Assembly (NCBI RefSeq): GCF_000011365.1
Contig: NC_004463.1
Location: 3,334,001 to 3,398,000, forward strand
From: Bradyrhizobium diazoefficiens USDA 110
GTDB lineage: Bacteria; Pseudomonadota; Alphaproteobacteria; Rhizobiales; Xanthobacteraceae
Length of the DNA stretch: 64,000 nt
Direction of reading: 5' to 3'
This document shows positions 45,203 to 55,023 of the stretch, piece by piece (position 1 is the stretch's first letter; every line of letters starts with the position of its first letter). Both the position numbers and the translations under genes were made by a program. The notes under the pieces were generated by a model that was not told where the DNA came from, made no database searches, and saw only the letters and a program-made list of their open reading frames with translations.

Positions 45203-46822
45203 ATGACCGCACAGGACAGCAAGCTCGGCGACACCGACGACAAGATCTTCGTCGGCAAGGGAGACGAGCAGGCATGGCTGACGCTGGCGCTCGCCAATCG
45301 CCACGGCCTCGTCACCGGTGCAACCGGAACCGGCAAGACGGTATCGCTGCAAGTCATGGCAGAGGGATTTGCGCGCGCCGGTGTTCCGGTCTTCGCGGCC
45401 GACATCAAGGGCGACCTCTCCGGCATCTCCGAGGTCGGCGTGCCCGCGGACTTCATCGTCAAGCGCGCCACCGAGATGGGGCTGACGTTCCAGCCCGACC
45501 AGTTCTCGACGGTGTTCTGGGATGTGTTCGGTGAGCAGGGCCACCCGGTGCGGGCGACCGTCACCGAGATGGGGCCGCTTCTGCTCGCGCGCATGCTCGA
45601 CCTCAACGACGTGCAGGAGGGCGTGCTCAACGTCGCCTTCCGTGTCGCCGACGACAACGGCCTTGTCCTGATCGACATGAAGGATCTGCGGGCGTTGCTC
45701 GATGCCATCGTGCCCGACAGCAGCAAGAAGGGGCCGGACGCCGCCGACGATCCGCTTGCCGACATCCGCAAGGCCGCCCAGGGATTTGGCAACGTCACCA
45801 AGGCCACCGTCGGCACCATCCAGCGCCAGCTCCTCGTGCTGGAGAACCAGGGCGCCACCAAGTTCTTCGGCGAGCCGGCGCTGACGCTGAAGGACTTCAT
45901 GAGGACCGACCGCGACGGCCGCGGCATGGTCAACATCCTCGTCGCCGACAAGCTGCTCCAGAGCCCGCGGCTTTACGCGACATTCCTGTTGTGGATGCTG
46001 TCGGAGCTGTTCGAGGAGCTGCCCGAGGCCGGCGACCTGCCGAAGCCGAAGCTGGTGTTCTTCTTCGACGAGGCGCATCTGCTGTTCAACGACGCGCCCA
46101 AGGCGCTGATGGACAAGATCGAGCAGGTGGTCCGCCTGATCCGCTCCAAGGGCGTCGGCGTCTACTTCGTGACGCAGAACCCGATCGACGTGCCCGACCG
46201 CGTGCTCGGTCAGCTCGGTAACCGGGTGCAGCACGCGCTGCGCGCCTTCACCCCGCGCGACCAGAAGGCGGTCGCTGCCGCGGCCCAGACCTTCCGGCCC
46301 AACCCGAAGCTCGACACCGCCAAGGTGATCATGGAGCTCGGCAAGGGCGAAGCGCTGGTGTCCTTCCTCGAAGGCAACGGCACGCCGGCGATGGTCGAGC
46401 GGGTGATGATCCGGCCGCCGTCGGCCCGGATCGGATCGATCACGCCGGAAGAGCGCAAGGCGATCATGGATGCGAGCCCGGTGAAGGGCAAATACGACAC
46501 CGCCGTTGATGAAGAGTCCGCCTACGAGATGATCCAGAAGCGCATCGCCGGCACCGCGGCGACGGCGGATGCTCCGGCGGGCGGCGGCGGTGGCATCCTC
46601 GGCCAGATCGGCTCGATCGTCGGCACCATCTTCGGCACCAATGTCAAGCGCGGCCGCCTGTCGGCCGGCCAGGTCATTGCGCGCGACGTGACGCGATCGG
46701 TGACCAACCAGGTGATCGGAGGGATGGCCGCCAATCTCGGCAAGTCGGTCGGCGGCCAGCTCGGCGGCTCGATCGGCCGCACCTTGGTCCGCGGCGCGCT
46801 CGGCGGCTTGCTGCGTCGGTAG
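45203..46822 (+). CDS. HerA-like helicase/ATPase, DUF853 family (YjgR-like)
   Basis: 539-aa FtsK/HerA-superfamily ATPase. Walker [11 protein letters not shown] near residue 38; Walker [14 protein letters not shown] near 285; an arginine-finger-type [19 protein letters not shown] follows. The C-terminal 70 residues are Gly-rich with hydrophobic helices ([39 protein letters not shown]). ATG 45203 follows CAGAGAGAA. The cellular role of DUF853 proteins is not settled; no NurA partner is adjacent. Confidence 0.9.
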   Translation: MTAQDSKLGDTDDKIFVGKGDEQAWLTLALANRHGLVTGATGTGKTVSLQVMAEGFARAGVPVFAADIKGDLSGISEVGVPADFIVKRATEMGLTFQPDQFSTVFWDVFGEQGHPVRATVTEMGPLLLARMLDLNDVQEGVLNVAFRVADDNGLVLIDMKDLRALLDAIVPDSSKKGPDAADDPLADIRKAAQGFGNVTKATVGTIQRQLLVLENQGATKFFGEPALTLKDFMRTDRDGRGMVNILVADKLLQSPRLYATFLLWMLSELFEELPEAGDLPKPKLVFFFDEAHLLFNDAPKALMDKIEQVVRLIRSKGVGVYFVTQNPIDVPDRVLGQLGNRVQHALRAFTPRDQKAVAAAAQTFRPNPKLDTAKVIMELGKGEALVSFLEGNGTPAMVERVMIRPPSARIGSITPEERKAIMDASPVKGKYDTAVDEESAYEMIQKRIAGTAATADAPAGGGGGILGQIGSIVGTIFGTNVKRGRLSAGQVIARDVTRSVTNQVIGGMAANLGKSVGGQLGGSIGRTLVRGALGGLLRR

Positions 46823-46954
46823 GCAGAAAGCCCGATTGGAGGCAATCCGCGCGCTGGCGCGGCCGCCTCGCCACGGGTACAATTTCAGGTGAGGTGCTCT
46901 CCAACCGTTCGTCGGTCTGCTACGTGCTATGTCGACGCTGGACTGGACCCTATT

Positions 46955-48283
46955 GTGACCTCAACCGACCCGCTAGCCAAACCTGATGCGCCGAGACGCC
47001 TGTCGCTGCGCGCGCCGCTGGACCTGCTCTTCCTCTTTTGCTGCTTCATCCTGACCGCGGACGTCCTCGGCCCGGAGATTTTCGGCCACGGCAAGACCAA
47101 GGACTATGCGCTTTGGTATTGGGCCGGGCAGCAGGTGCTGCATGGTGGCTCGCTCTATCCGAGCGACTTCCGTTATCCGTTCGATTTCATCTATCCACCC
47201 CTGCCGGCGATCCTGCTGGCGATCCCGAGCTGGTTCGGCAAGATCCCGCTCTACATCGTGCTGTCGGTCCTGAATGCGCTGGCGTGGTGGTACACCGGGA
47301 CACTCTCCAATGTCATGACCGGCTCGGGCCGCAAGCCCGGCCCCTGGCTGGAGGCACTGCCCGCCTTCGTCACCGTGACCTTCGTGTTCGACATGTTCGA
47401 CCTCGGCCAGCCGAACCTCGTCCTGCTGGCGATGATGCTCTACGGTTTTTGGTGCTTGCAGCATCAGCGCGTCTGGCTCGCGGGCTTGATGTTCGCGCTC
47501 GCCACCGCCATCAAGGTGTTTCCGATTGCGGTGCTGCCCTATCTGGTCTGGCGGCGGAAGTGGGCGGCTGCCGTCGCTACGGCCGCCTTCACCGGCATCC
47601 TTCTCTATGTTGTGCCGGCGCCCATTCGCGGCTTCGAGCGCAACGCGGCCGAGCTTGCGATCTGGTATCAGGGCATGGTCGGGGCGAGCTCGGAAAAGGG
47701 CTTTGGCCAGCGCGACGAGCAGAACTGGTCGTGGGTCAACCAATCCATCATTGCCGTCACGCACCGCCTGGTTCGTCCGATCAACTACAATCAGGAGGAT
47801 CCCAGCAAGCCGCCGCGCACGATGAATATCATCGACGTCGATTACAGGACGGCGAACTGGATCGTGCTCGCGCTGTCGGCGTTGCTCGGGCTCGGCTTCG
47901 TCGCGGTCATGCCGCCGCAACGGCTTCGAACGGCGCGCTCGGATGCCGAGGAGCTCGGCATTCTGTTCTGCCTGATGACGGTGGCATCGCCCCTGGCGCG
48001 GCAATACTACTTTATGTGGCTGTTCTTCCCGATGACGGTGCTGATGCATCGCGCCGCCTTCGACGAGCGGGCGAATGTGCGGCTGGGAACCTGGCTTGCC
48101 CTCGGCGCGGGCGGATGTCTCATGCTGCTGGCACTGCCGTGGTTTCCCAATGCCTTCCAGGCCTGGGGCAACAACCTCCTCGCCACAGCCATCCTCGCGG
48201 GGAGCCTCGCATGGCACATCCGGCATCCGCCGGTTACGGCTGGCTCCGGCGCCGCGGCAGCGCTAAAACCCAAGACCTCTTGA
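46955..48283 (+). CDS. GT87-like (DUF2029) membrane glycosyltransferase
   Basis: About 442 aa from GTG 46955 (VTSTDPLAKPD); a start at 46889 is also open. About 9-10 TM helices. The first periplasmic loop GGSLYPSDFRYPFDFIYPP carries the conserved Asp/Tyr of GT-C polyprenyl-phosphate-dependent transferases, and IKVFPIAVLPYLVWRRKW is typical of DUF2029. Acceptor unknown; probably uses a lipid-linked mannose or similar donor (family inference). Its stop lies in a 17-bp tandem duplication. Confidence 0.8.
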   Translation: MTSTDPLAKPDAPRRLSLRAPLDLLFLFCCFILTADVLGPEIFGHGKTKDYALWYWAGQQVLHGGSLYPSDFRYPFDFIYPPLPAILLAIPSWFGKIPLYIVLSVLNALAWWYTGTLSNVMTGSGRKPGPWLEALPAFVTVTFVFDMFDLGQPNLVLLAMMLYGFWCLQHQRVWLAGLMFALATAIKVFPIAVLPYLVWRRKWAAAVATAAFTGILLYVVPAPIRGFERNAAELAIWYQGMVGASSEKGFGQRDEQNWSWVNQSIIAVTHRLVRPINYNQEDPSKPPRTMNIIDVDYRTANWIVLALSALLGLGFVAVMPPQRLRTARSDAEELGILFCLMTVASPLARQYYFMWLFFPMTVLMHRAAFDERANVRLGTWLALGAGGCLMLLALPWFPNAFQAWGNNLLATAILAGSLAWHIRHPPVTAGSGAAAALKPKTS

Positions 48284-48299
48284 AACCCAAGACCTCTTG
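48266..48299 (+). repeat. 17-bp tandem duplication at a stop codon
   Basis: AAACCCAAGACCTCTTG occurs twice with no gap (48266-48282 and 48283-48299), each followed by A so that TGA is duplicated. The first copy encodes the final residues KPKTS of the glycosyltransferase. Confidence 0.92.
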
Positions 48300-48337
48300 A
48301 GAAGCCATCTTGAGACTCGAAAGTCAGGAATCCGACC

Positions 48338-49732
48338 ATGGCCAATGCCCAGCTTCAATCCGTGCTCGACCACATCGACAAGGATTTCGACAACAGCCTT
48401 GAGCGCCTGTTCTCGCTGTTGCGGATCAAGTCGATCTCGGCGGATCCGGCCTTTGCCAACGACTGCAAGGCCGCGGCCGAGCATCTCGCCAAGGATATCG
48501 CGAGCCTGGGTGTCGCCACCGAAGTGAGGCCGACCGCCGGCCATCCCGCCATCGTCGGCAAGACCGGAGCGGGCGGGCGACCGCATGTGATCTTCTATGG
48601 CCATTACGACGTGCAGCCGGTCGATCCGCTGGACCTCTGGCACCGTCCGCCGTTCGAGCCTGCCGTCACCGATCATGCCGATGGCCGCAAGATCATCGTC
48701 GCCCGCGGCGCCGAGGACGACAAGGGCCAGGTAATGACCTTCGTCGAGGCCTGCCGCGCCTGGAAGAAGGTGACGGGCTCGCTGCCGATCGACGTCACCT
48801 TCCTGATCGAAGGCGAGGAGGAGGTCGGCTCGAAGAATTTCGTGCCTTTCATCGAGGCCAACAAGGACGAGTTCAAAGCCGATTACGTGCTGGTCTGCGA
48901 CACCGGCATGTGGGACCGCAACACGCCGGCGATCACGACGTCGCTGCGCGGCCTGCTCTATGAAGAGCTGAAGATCACCGCCGCCAATCGCGATTTGCAT
49001 TCCGGCGTGTTCGGCGGCAGCGCGATGAACCCGATCCGGGTGCTCACGAAAATTCTCGGTGGGCTGTTCGACGACGATAACCGCATCACCATCCCCGGCT
49101 TTTATGACGGGGTGAAGGACCTGCCGCCCGATATCCTGGAGCAGTGGAAGAAGCTCAACCTGACGCCGGAGATGTTCCTGAAGCCGATCGGCCTGTCGAT
49201 CCCGGCCGGCGAGAAGGGCCGGCTCCTGATCGAGCAGGCCTCCTCGCGTCCGACCTGCGACGTCAACGGCATCTGGGGCGGCTATATCGGCGAAGGCTCC
49301 AAGACGGTGATCCCGTCGCATGCGTCCGCCAAGGTCTCGTTCCGTCTGGTCGAGGGACAGGACCCCGCAAAGATCCGTAAGGCCTTCCGCGACTACGTGA
49401 CGGCACGGCTTCCCGGCGACTGCAAGGTCGAGTTCGGCGACCATTCCGCCGCGCCCGCGGTCGCGCTCGACTGGAACATGAAGCCGCTCGCCGCCGCCAG
49501 CAAGGCGCTGACCGAGGAATGGGGCAAGGAGACCGTGCTGATGGGCTCGGGCGCCTCGATCCCGATCGTCGCCGACTTCAAGCGCACGCTGGGACTGGAC
49601 TCGCTGCTGGTCGGCTTCGGCTTGGATGACGACAACATCCACTCGCCGAACGAGAAGTACGACCTCCGCAGCTTCCAGAAGGGCATCCGCTCCTGGGCGC
49701 GCATCCTCGCCGCGCTGGCCGAGGTGAAGTAG
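48338..49732 (+). CDS. M20 family metallopeptidase (dipeptidase)
   Basis: 464-aa di-zinc peptidase. Metal/catalytic motifs: FYGHYDVQPVDP (HxD), RGAEDDKGQ (bridging Asp), FLIEGEEEVGS (catalytic Glu-Glu) and the final His in NIHSPNEKYDL; a lid domain lies in the middle (DLHSGVFGGSAMNP). Cytosolic, cleaving dipeptides or N-substituted amino acids. ATG 48338 gives the usual N-terminus. Short gap (54 bp) from the glycosyltransferase. Confidence 0.92.
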   Translation: MANAQLQSVLDHIDKDFDNSLERLFSLLRIKSISADPAFANDCKAAAEHLAKDIASLGVATEVRPTAGHPAIVGKTGAGGRPHVIFYGHYDVQPVDPLDLWHRPPFEPAVTDHADGRKIIVARGAEDDKGQVMTFVEACRAWKKVTGSLPIDVTFLIEGEEEVGSKNFVPFIEANKDEFKADYVLVCDTGMWDRNTPAITTSLRGLLYEELKITAANRDLHSGVFGGSAMNPIRVLTKILGGLFDDDNRITIPGFYDGVKDLPPDILEQWKKLNLTPEMFLKPIGLSIPAGEKGRLLIEQASSRPTCDVNGIWGGYIGEGSKTVIPSHASAKVSFRLVEGQDPAKIRKAFRDYVTARLPGDCKVEFGDHSAAPAVALDWNMKPLAAASKALTEEWGKETVLMGSGASIPIVADFKRTLGLDSLLVGFGLDDDNIHSPNEKYDLRSFQKGIRSWARILAALAEVK

Positions 49733-49743
49733 CACACGGTGCC

Positions 49744-49840
49744 GTAGGGTGGGCAAAGGCGCGCTCTTCGCGCGCCGTGCCCACCATCTCTCCGCGATTG
49801 CGATCGAAGGGGTGGGCACGCTTCGCTTTGCCCACCCTAC
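49744..49840. repeat. Palindromic repeat, GTAGGGTGGGC family (copy 2)
   Basis: GTAGGGTGGGCAAAGGCGCG ... CGCTTTGCCCACCCTAC with inner GTGCCCACC / GGTGGGCAC; the left half carries an extra GCGCGC-rich hairpin. Confidence 0.88.
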
Positions 49841-49854
49841 GAAATCTCTATCTT

Positions 49855-49935
49855 CGTCATTGCGAGCGAAGCAATCCAGAATCCCGCCGCGGAAACAGTC
49901 TGGATTGCTTCGTCGCAAGAGCTCCTCGCAATGAC
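49855..49935. repeat. Intergenic palindromic repeat, CGTCATTGCGAGCG family (copy 3)
   Basis: CGTCATTGCGAGCGAAGCAA on the left; the right arm is interrupted (TTGCTTCGTCGCAAGAGCTC then CTCGCAATGAC). Confidence 0.85.
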
Positions 49936-49944
49936 TGCCGCCCC

Positions 49945-49980
49945 AAATAAAAACGCCGCCCGGAATTGGGCGGCGTTTCA
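49945..49980. terminator. Bidirectional Rho-independent terminator
   Basis: AAACGCCGCCC (49951-49961) and GGGCGGCGTTT (49968-49978), 11-bp perfect stem with 6-nt loop and A/T flanks on both sides, between convergent M20 peptidase and aldolase genes. Confidence 0.88.
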
Positions 49981-50034
49981 TTCCAGAACGTGCAGAGGTA
50001 GTTGAGAGCTACCTTACACGAAATCCCGAAAATC

Positions 50035-50814
50035 TCAAGACCGATAGCCCGGCAGCTCGCGGTCGAGCTTGCGCAGCAGGGGCGGCCAGACGAGGTTGGT
50101 CGCACGCAGCTCGGCGCGGTCGCGGTTGGCGAGCAGCTCGGTGTTCTTCTCGATCGCAATCTCCTCGACCGGATAGACCGGCGTGCCGAGCGCGCGCGTG
50201 CGCACCTGCATCGAGCAGGCGCGCTCGAGGTGATACATGCGCTCGAAGGCCGAGGCGACCGAGCGGCCGACCGTCAGCGTACCGTGGTTGCGCAGCAGCA
50301 TGTGGTTGTGGTCGCCGAGGTCCTTCTGCAGCCGCGGCCGCTCGTCGTGGTCGAGCGCGATGCCTTCATAGTCGTGATAGGCAAGGTCGTGGGTGACGAG
50401 CTGGGCGGTCTGGTTCAGCGGCAGCAGCCCTTCGGCGCTGCTCGAGACCGCGGTGCCGTCGAGGGTGTGGAGATGCAGCACGCAGATCGCGTCCTCGCGC
50501 ACCTCGTGGATCGCCGAATGGATGGTGAAGCCGGCCGGGTTGATGCTGTACTCGCTCTCGGAGAGCTGGTTGCCGTGCAGGTCGACCTTGACGAGGCTCG
50601 AGGCCGTGATCTCGTCGAACATCAGCCCGTAGGGGTTGATGAGGAAGTGATGCTCGGGGCCGGGCACGCGGGCGGAGATGTGGGTGTCGACCAGATCGTC
50701 CCAGCCGTACAGCGAGACGAGGCGATAGCAGGCGGCGAGGTTGACCCGTTGCTGCCACTCGGCCTCCGTCATGTTCGACGGCACTTCCTTCAGGCGCGCT
50801 TCCGCTGGTGACAT
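50035..50814 (-). CDS. Class II aldolase/adducin family protein
   Basis: 259 aa. The zinc-site histidines are visible as VLHLHTLDG (HxH) and the downstream RNHGTLTVG; DTHISARVPG is also typical of the fuculose-aldolase/adducin fold. ATG 50814 has GGAGAG seven bases upstream. Members act on sugar phosphates or as decarboxylases; substrate not determinable. Monocistronic. Confidence 0.88.
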   Translation of the reverse strand: MSPAEARLKEVPSNMTEAEWQQRVNLAACYRLVSLYGWDDLVDTHISARVPGPEHHFLINPYGLMFDEITASSLVKVDLHGNQLSESEYSINPAGFTIHSAIHEVREDAICVLHLHTLDGTAVSSSAEGLLPLNQTAQLVTHDLAYHDYEGIALDHDERPRLQKDLGDHNHMLLRNHGTLTVGRSVASAFERMYHLERACSMQVRTRALGTPVYPVEEIAIEKNTELLANRDRAELRATNLVWPPLLRKLDRELPGYRS

Positions 50815-50997
50815 GGCAAATCTCTCCGAACCTCGTTGTTGCGGAGCAAGAGCCTAGTCTCGGGTGAGGTCGGCGGCAAGGCGCTCAAAGCGCGGCAGTT
50901 CAGCGTCGCCCGCATGGAGTGCGCGTTTGAGGTTCCGGATTTCAGAACCGTCCGACGCGACGTTTCGTCTACGCGGCCGTACGATCGGACAATGATC

Positions 50998-52647
50998 TTA
51001 CGGTGCCGGGATCGAGAGCAGGCTGGAAATGCTGCTGCCGCGGATGTCGTAGACGCGGGCGAACACCACGTCGTCGCGCTTGATCTCGACCATGACGGGC
51101 GCGGTCAGGCCCTTGCAGTAGAACTCGCCGAGCGTCATGGCGAAATCGGCGGCATTGGAGTCCCAGCCGATGGTGAAGTCGGGCCCGAGCGCGACCTGCG
51201 CCGGACGCTGCGGACCGCACACCGCGACCTTCCATTTGCGGTTGCGCGGCGGCACTTCCTGGCGCTCGACCAGCTGCTCGCGCAGCTCGTCGGAGGCCTG
51301 CTTCAGCGCGAGGCCCCAATAGTCCAGCATGAAGCGGTCGTCGGCGGCGCGCACCGTGCCGGCGATGTGGTTGAAGTGGGTGTATTGATAGGGATGCAGC
51401 CGGATCATCTCGGCGAGCGGGAGCGCAAGGCCAAAGCAGAAGGTGGCGAGCACGACCGGCTGCCAGGTTCGGTGGTTGGCGCGCAGGCGCTCCATGGTCC
51501 AGGCGAAGGCGACGCCGCCGAGCACTGCCATCGGCGGGATCACGAAGACGAAATGGCGGATGCCGTTGTACAGCGCGGGCCGCTTCACCATCGCGATCGC
51601 GAGCGGCAGGGTCGCGGCGAGCGTCAGCATCAGCAGGATGGTCTTGCGGCGGGCCGGAACCTCGCCGCGCGGCAGCAGCGCGAAGGTGCTGACCACGGCG
51701 CCGGTCATCAGCACCAGCATCACCTCGGGCAACTGAAGCGCGAACAGCGTCGGCAGATAGGACCAGGGCATGTCGGGGACCGACACGATCGCGCCGTCGA
51801 ACATCTCCTTCCAGGGCTTCTCGAAGAAGTGCGAGAAGTAGGTCAGCGCCTCGAAGGGATTGCCGGGCTCCATGATCGACCACGGCCAGATCAGGCCCAT
51901 CACGAGATAGCCGAACACAAGGCCGGGCAGCAGCAGGTAGACGACATGGGCGAAGCGGCGGGCCGCTTCGCGAACGCCTTCGGTGCGCAGTTCCTCCAGG
52001 AACAGCGGGATGAAGCCGATCAGGGCGTAGACCAGCGCAAGCCCGCCGAGGATGCGGCAGCCGATCGACAGGCCGGCACCTAAGCCGACGATCAGGATCG
52101 TGCGCGGCGAAGGCTGCGGATATTCCTCCGCGAGCCGGACGAGGCCCAGCATCAGGATGATCATGGCCACCGCGAAGGGCGCGTCCTTCGGGTTCATGAA
52201 CATGTGGCCGTAGAAGATCGGGCAGAGCGCGAGCAGAAGCAGCGCAGCGAGGCCTGCGAGCGGCCCGCCGATGCGGCGGCCGAGCCGCCACGTCACGGCA
52301 AGCCCGATCACGCCGACGATCGCGCCGACCAGGCGGCGCGTCTCGAACAGCTCGAGCGGAATGACCTTGTGCAGGAGGGCCGCGACCATGTCGAAGCCGC
52401 CGCCATACATATAGAGGTTGGCGAAGGAGAGCGCCGCGGTGTCCTTGAAGCCGGAACCGAACATGCGCAGCAACAGATCGGCATATTCAGCGTGGGTGTA
52501 GTCGTCCCAGCCGAGCCCGTAATCGCGGAAGGTCAGGCCTGCGATGACGGCGACCGCGGCCAGCACCAGCATGGCGAGATCGTCGCAAGTCCGTTCGACC
52601 GAGCGCCGCAGAGGCGTGTCGATCGCCGAAGTCGTGATGGATGTCAT
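50998..52647 (-). CDS. GT39/ArnT-like membrane glycosyltransferase
   Basis: 549-aa GT-C fold protein with about 11-12 TM helices and a C-terminal soluble domain (about 430-549). The first loop RDYGLGWDDYTHAEYADL holds the paired acidic residues of the PMT/ArnT active site; MFMNPKDAPF and RHFVFVIPPMAVL are also typical. It probably transfers a sugar from a polyprenyl phosphate donor on the periplasmic side. Target unknown. Preceded by a 271-bp intergenic stretch with no recognised motif apart from an AGGGAA/TTCCCT pair. Confidence 0.8.
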   Translation of the reverse strand: MTSITTSAIDTPLRRSVERTCDDLAMLVLAAVAVIAGLTFRDYGLGWDDYTHAEYADLLLRMFGSGFKDTAALSFANLYMYGGGFDMVAALLHKVIPLELFETRRLVGAIVGVIGLAVTWRLGRRIGGPLAGLAALLLLALCPIFYGHMFMNPKDAPFAVAMIILMLGLVRLAEEYPQPSPRTILIVGLGAGLSIGCRILGGLALVYALIGFIPLFLEELRTEGVREAARRFAHVVYLLLPGLVFGYLVMGLIWPWSIMEPGNPFEALTYFSHFFEKPWKEMFDGAIVSVPDMPWSYLPTLFALQLPEVMLVLMTGAVVSTFALLPRGEVPARRKTILLMLTLAATLPLAIAMVKRPALYNGIRHFVFVIPPMAVLGGVAFAWTMERLRANHRTWQPVVLATFCFGLALPLAEMIRLHPYQYTHFNHIAGTVRAADDRFMLDYWGLALKQASDELREQLVERQEVPPRNRKWKVAVCGPQRPAQVALGPDFTIGWDSNAADFAMTLGEFYCKGLTAPVMVEIKRDDVVFARVYDIRGSSISSLLSIPAP

Positions 52648-52918
52648 GGCTATTGGTGACCCGGAATCCCCTCTCGGCCCTGCTGGTGCGCGCGGGCCTG
52701 CTCCCCGGACTCCGTATAGCGCAGTTCCATTACCAAGTAATTGGGCATTATGGCTAAATTCCTGATGCGACGCAGCAAATCCAGAAACTCAAGAGCACTG
52801 TAGCAGTAGCAATCCGTAGCTGAAGGGAATGTGAATAAGTCCCTGATTTCCTTCCCTTTAGGAACGCTGATCGCAATTCGTCGTTGGCGAGCAACACAGG
52901 AAGACGGTATCGTGGCGT

Positions 52919-53818
52919 GTGTCGCGTATGGATGCGCGGCCGGGGGTGAGTTCGATGACGTTGGCATTATTGATCGCGGGGATTGTCGCCGTCCTGGCGG
53001 GCCTCCTTGCGATCCTGTTTGGCTTCACCGTCAGGGAGTTCAGCCTCGGCAGTACCCTCATAATCTCGGGCACGATCGGCGTCTGCTCCGGAATGTTACT
53101 GGCGGGCCTCCATTTGGTGGTGCTGGAACTGAAGGGCATTGCCCGCCGGCTGGCCGGTGCCGCCGCACCGTCCGAAGTGCGCGTCAGGCCCGTGCTGCCG
53201 GGTCTCGCGCTGCCCGGCGCGCCTGCGCCCGAGCCTGCTCCGGCGATGCGCGCCGAGCCGACGGCCCCGCCATCGCCGGCCGCGCCGCCGCCATGGCAAG
53301 GCGAGGCACCGATGCGCGAGCGGCCGCGCGTCGAGCCGCCACCGGAGCCGGAACCTCCGGCTCCGCCCGCAGCTCCGGAAGTGCCGCGCCGGCGCAACCT
53401 GCTGTTCGCCTCGACCTCGCGAAAGGAACGCGAGCGTGCGGAGGCCAAGGCCACCGAGGGCCCGCCGCCGCATGCCGAGCCCGCGGCGCCTGCCGGCCCG
53501 GACACGCCGCCTGCAAGCTTCGACGACGCCTGGCCGAAGCCGGATCGTATGCGCCCGCCGGAACCGCCGGCCGCCTCGCGCCGCCCGCCACCGCGCTCGC
53601 CCTCGACCTTTGTCGAGGCTACCCCGCCGCCTGCACCCGAGCCGGAGTCGGAGCCGGCGGTCGAGCAGGCGCCCGTGACCGTGCTCAAATCCGGTGTCGT
53701 CGACGGCATGGCCTATTCGCTCTATTCCGACGGCTCGATCGAAGCGCAGATGCCGGAAGGCATGATGCGCTTTGCCTCGATCGACGAGTTGCGCGCGCAT
53801 CTTGACCAGCGCTCCTGA
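52919..53818 (+). CDS. Membrane-anchored proline-rich protein, unknown function
   Basis: 299 aa (GTG 52919; ATG 52928 possible). Two N-terminal TM helices (TLALLIAGIVAVLAGLLAIL; LIISGTIGVCSGMLLAGLHL), then a long Pro/Ala/Glu-rich disordered cytosolic region (about 85-250) and a compact conserved end, SGVVDGMAYSLYSDGSIEAQ ... MRFASIDELRAHL. The end region, repeated in other hypothetical proteins of this group, may be a small beta-alpha domain. No enzymatic motif. Confidence 0.7.
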   Translation: MSRMDARPGVSSMTLALLIAGIVAVLAGLLAILFGFTVREFSLGSTLIISGTIGVCSGMLLAGLHLVVLELKGIARRLAGAAAPSEVRVRPVLPGLALPGAPAPEPAPAMRAEPTAPPSPAAPPPWQGEAPMRERPRVEPPPEPEPPAPPAAPEVPRRRNLLFASTSRKERERAEAKATEGPPPHAEPAAPAGPDTPPASFDDAWPKPDRMRPPEPPAASRRPPPRSPSTFVEATPPPAPEPESEPAVEQAPVTVLKSGVVDGMAYSLYSDGSIEAQMPEGMMRFASIDELRAHLDQRS

Positions 53819-53975
53819 GGACTGCCGGGGCCAAGTAAAGCGCCAGCTTTCTTGTCACTTCGCCAGTCATCAGCCCATAGTCGTCAGTCCTGTATTTTGG
53901 CCGAACGTATTGTTGACACGGAATACTTCGAAGTCGTCTCTCCCGTGAGACGCAAGGTGGAGAAAGGTCGGGCCC

Positions 53976-54392
53976 ATGTCGGATGCCGGGGCTAAGAATT
54001 TCATTGAGCTGACAGCGAGCATCGTCTCGGCCTATCTCGGCAACAACCCCACGCCGGCCGCGGAGATCCCGAACCTGATCAGCCAGGTGCACGGCGCGCT
54101 GGTGCGGGTCTCGTCGGGCCGCGTCGAGGCGGCGCCGCTCGAGCCGGCCAAGCCGGCGGTGTCGCTGAAGAAGTCGATCGCGCCGGACTATCTGGTCTGC
54201 CTGGAAGACGGCAAGCGCTTCAAGTCGCTGAAGCGCCATCTGCGCACCCAGTACAACATGACGCCCGAGCAGTACCGCGAGAAATGGGGCCTGCCGGCCG
54301 ACTATCCCATGGTCGCGCCGAACTACGCGGTGGCGCGCTCGCAACTGGCAAAGCAGATGGGTTTGGGACAGCAGCAGCGGAAGCGGAAGTAG
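53976..54392 (+). CDS. mucR: MucR family transcriptional regulator
   Basis: 138-aa Ros/MucR DNA-binding protein, an H-NS-like global regulator of exopolysaccharide, motility and cell-cycle genes in alphaproteobacteria. N-terminal oligomerisation helix (NFIELTASIVSAYLGNNPTP), C-terminal zinc-finger-like domain VCLEDGKRFKSLKRHLRTQY. In Ros the ligands are CxxC and HxxxH(H); here the second Cys is Asp (CLED) and the second His region is TQY, so the classical zinc set is incomplete. RBS GGTGGAGAAAGG precedes ATG 53976. TTGACA at about 53914 is a promoter candidate. Confidence 0.92.
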   Translation: MSDAGAKNFIELTASIVSAYLGNNPTPAAEIPNLISQVHGALVRVSSGRVEAAPLEPAKPAVSLKKSIAPDYLVCLEDGKRFKSLKRHLRTQYNMTPEQYREKWGLPADYPMVAPNYAVARSQLAKQMGLGQQQRKRK

Positions 54393-54409
54393 AGCCGGCC
54401 TCGAATCTC

Positions 54410-54501
54410 GTAGGGTGGGCAAAGCGAAGCGTGCCCACCATCCGGCTCACAATTGTTGATAGATGGTGGGCACGGCGCAAGTGCGCCTTTGCCCACCCTA
54501 C
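54410..54501. repeat. Palindromic repeat, GTAGGGTGGGC family (copy 3)
   Basis: GTAGGGTGGGCAAAGCGAAG ... GCGCCTTTGCCCACCCTAC, inner GTGCCCACCAT / ATGGTGGGCAC, 92 bp. Between convergent mucR and sufE. Confidence 0.9.
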
Positions 54502-54526
54502 GCAGCGCTTCCCACCATGAGGATCT

Positions 54527-54955
54527 TCAGGTGGCTTCCGCCAGCGCCTCTTTCGCGTCGGTCTTGATGCGCTCGACCATCGAGCGCAGGCCGTTGGAGC
54601 GCTGCGGCGTCAGGTGATCGCGAAAGCCGAACTCGTCGAACACCGCGATCGCGTCGGTCGCGAGGATCTGCTGCGGCGTGCGGCCCGAATAGAGCGCGAG
54701 CACGATCGCGACCAGGCCGCGCACGATATGAGCGTCACTGTCGCCGCGATATTTCAGGATCGGCGCGCCGCCATCGCGCTCGACCAGCTTCTGGAGCCAG
54801 ACCTGGCTGACGCAGCCATTCACCTTGTTGGCGGCCGAATGCTCGGCCTCGGGCATCGGTTCCAGGGTGCGGCCAAGCTCGATGACGTACCGGTAGCGGT
54901 CGTCCCACTCGTCCAGAATCTCGAAATTGTCCCTGATTTCGTCGATCGTCGTCAT
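54527..54955 (-). CDS. sufE: SufE family cysteine-desulfurase activator
   Basis: 142 aa. SufE accepts persulfide sulfur from SufS for Fe-S cluster assembly. The acceptor Cys is in KVNGCVSQVWL; IRDNFEILDEWDDRYRYVIE and DSDAHIVRGLVAIVLALYSG are typical. No suf operon adjacent, which is common for sufE in this group. Confidence 0.93.
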   Translation of the reverse strand: MTTIDEIRDNFEILDEWDDRYRYVIELGRTLEPMPEAEHSAANKVNGCVSQVWLQKLVERDGGAPILKYRGDSDAHIVRGLVAIVLALYSGRTPQQILATDAIAVFDEFGFRDHLTPQRSNGLRSMVERIKTDAKEALAEAT

Positions 54956-55023
54956 GCTGGCCTATCGTTCCCGTTCAGCCCAATATAAGGACGCGAAGTC
55001 GTGAAATCGATAGGGTTTGGGGG

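Larger units (their letters stand above)
49733..50034. other. 302-bp intergenic region between convergent genes, filled by repeats and a terminator
   Basis: Two repeat elements of different families (49744-49840 and 49855-49935) and a bidirectional terminator (49945-49980) account for nearly all of it. Nothing coding. Confidence 0.85.
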
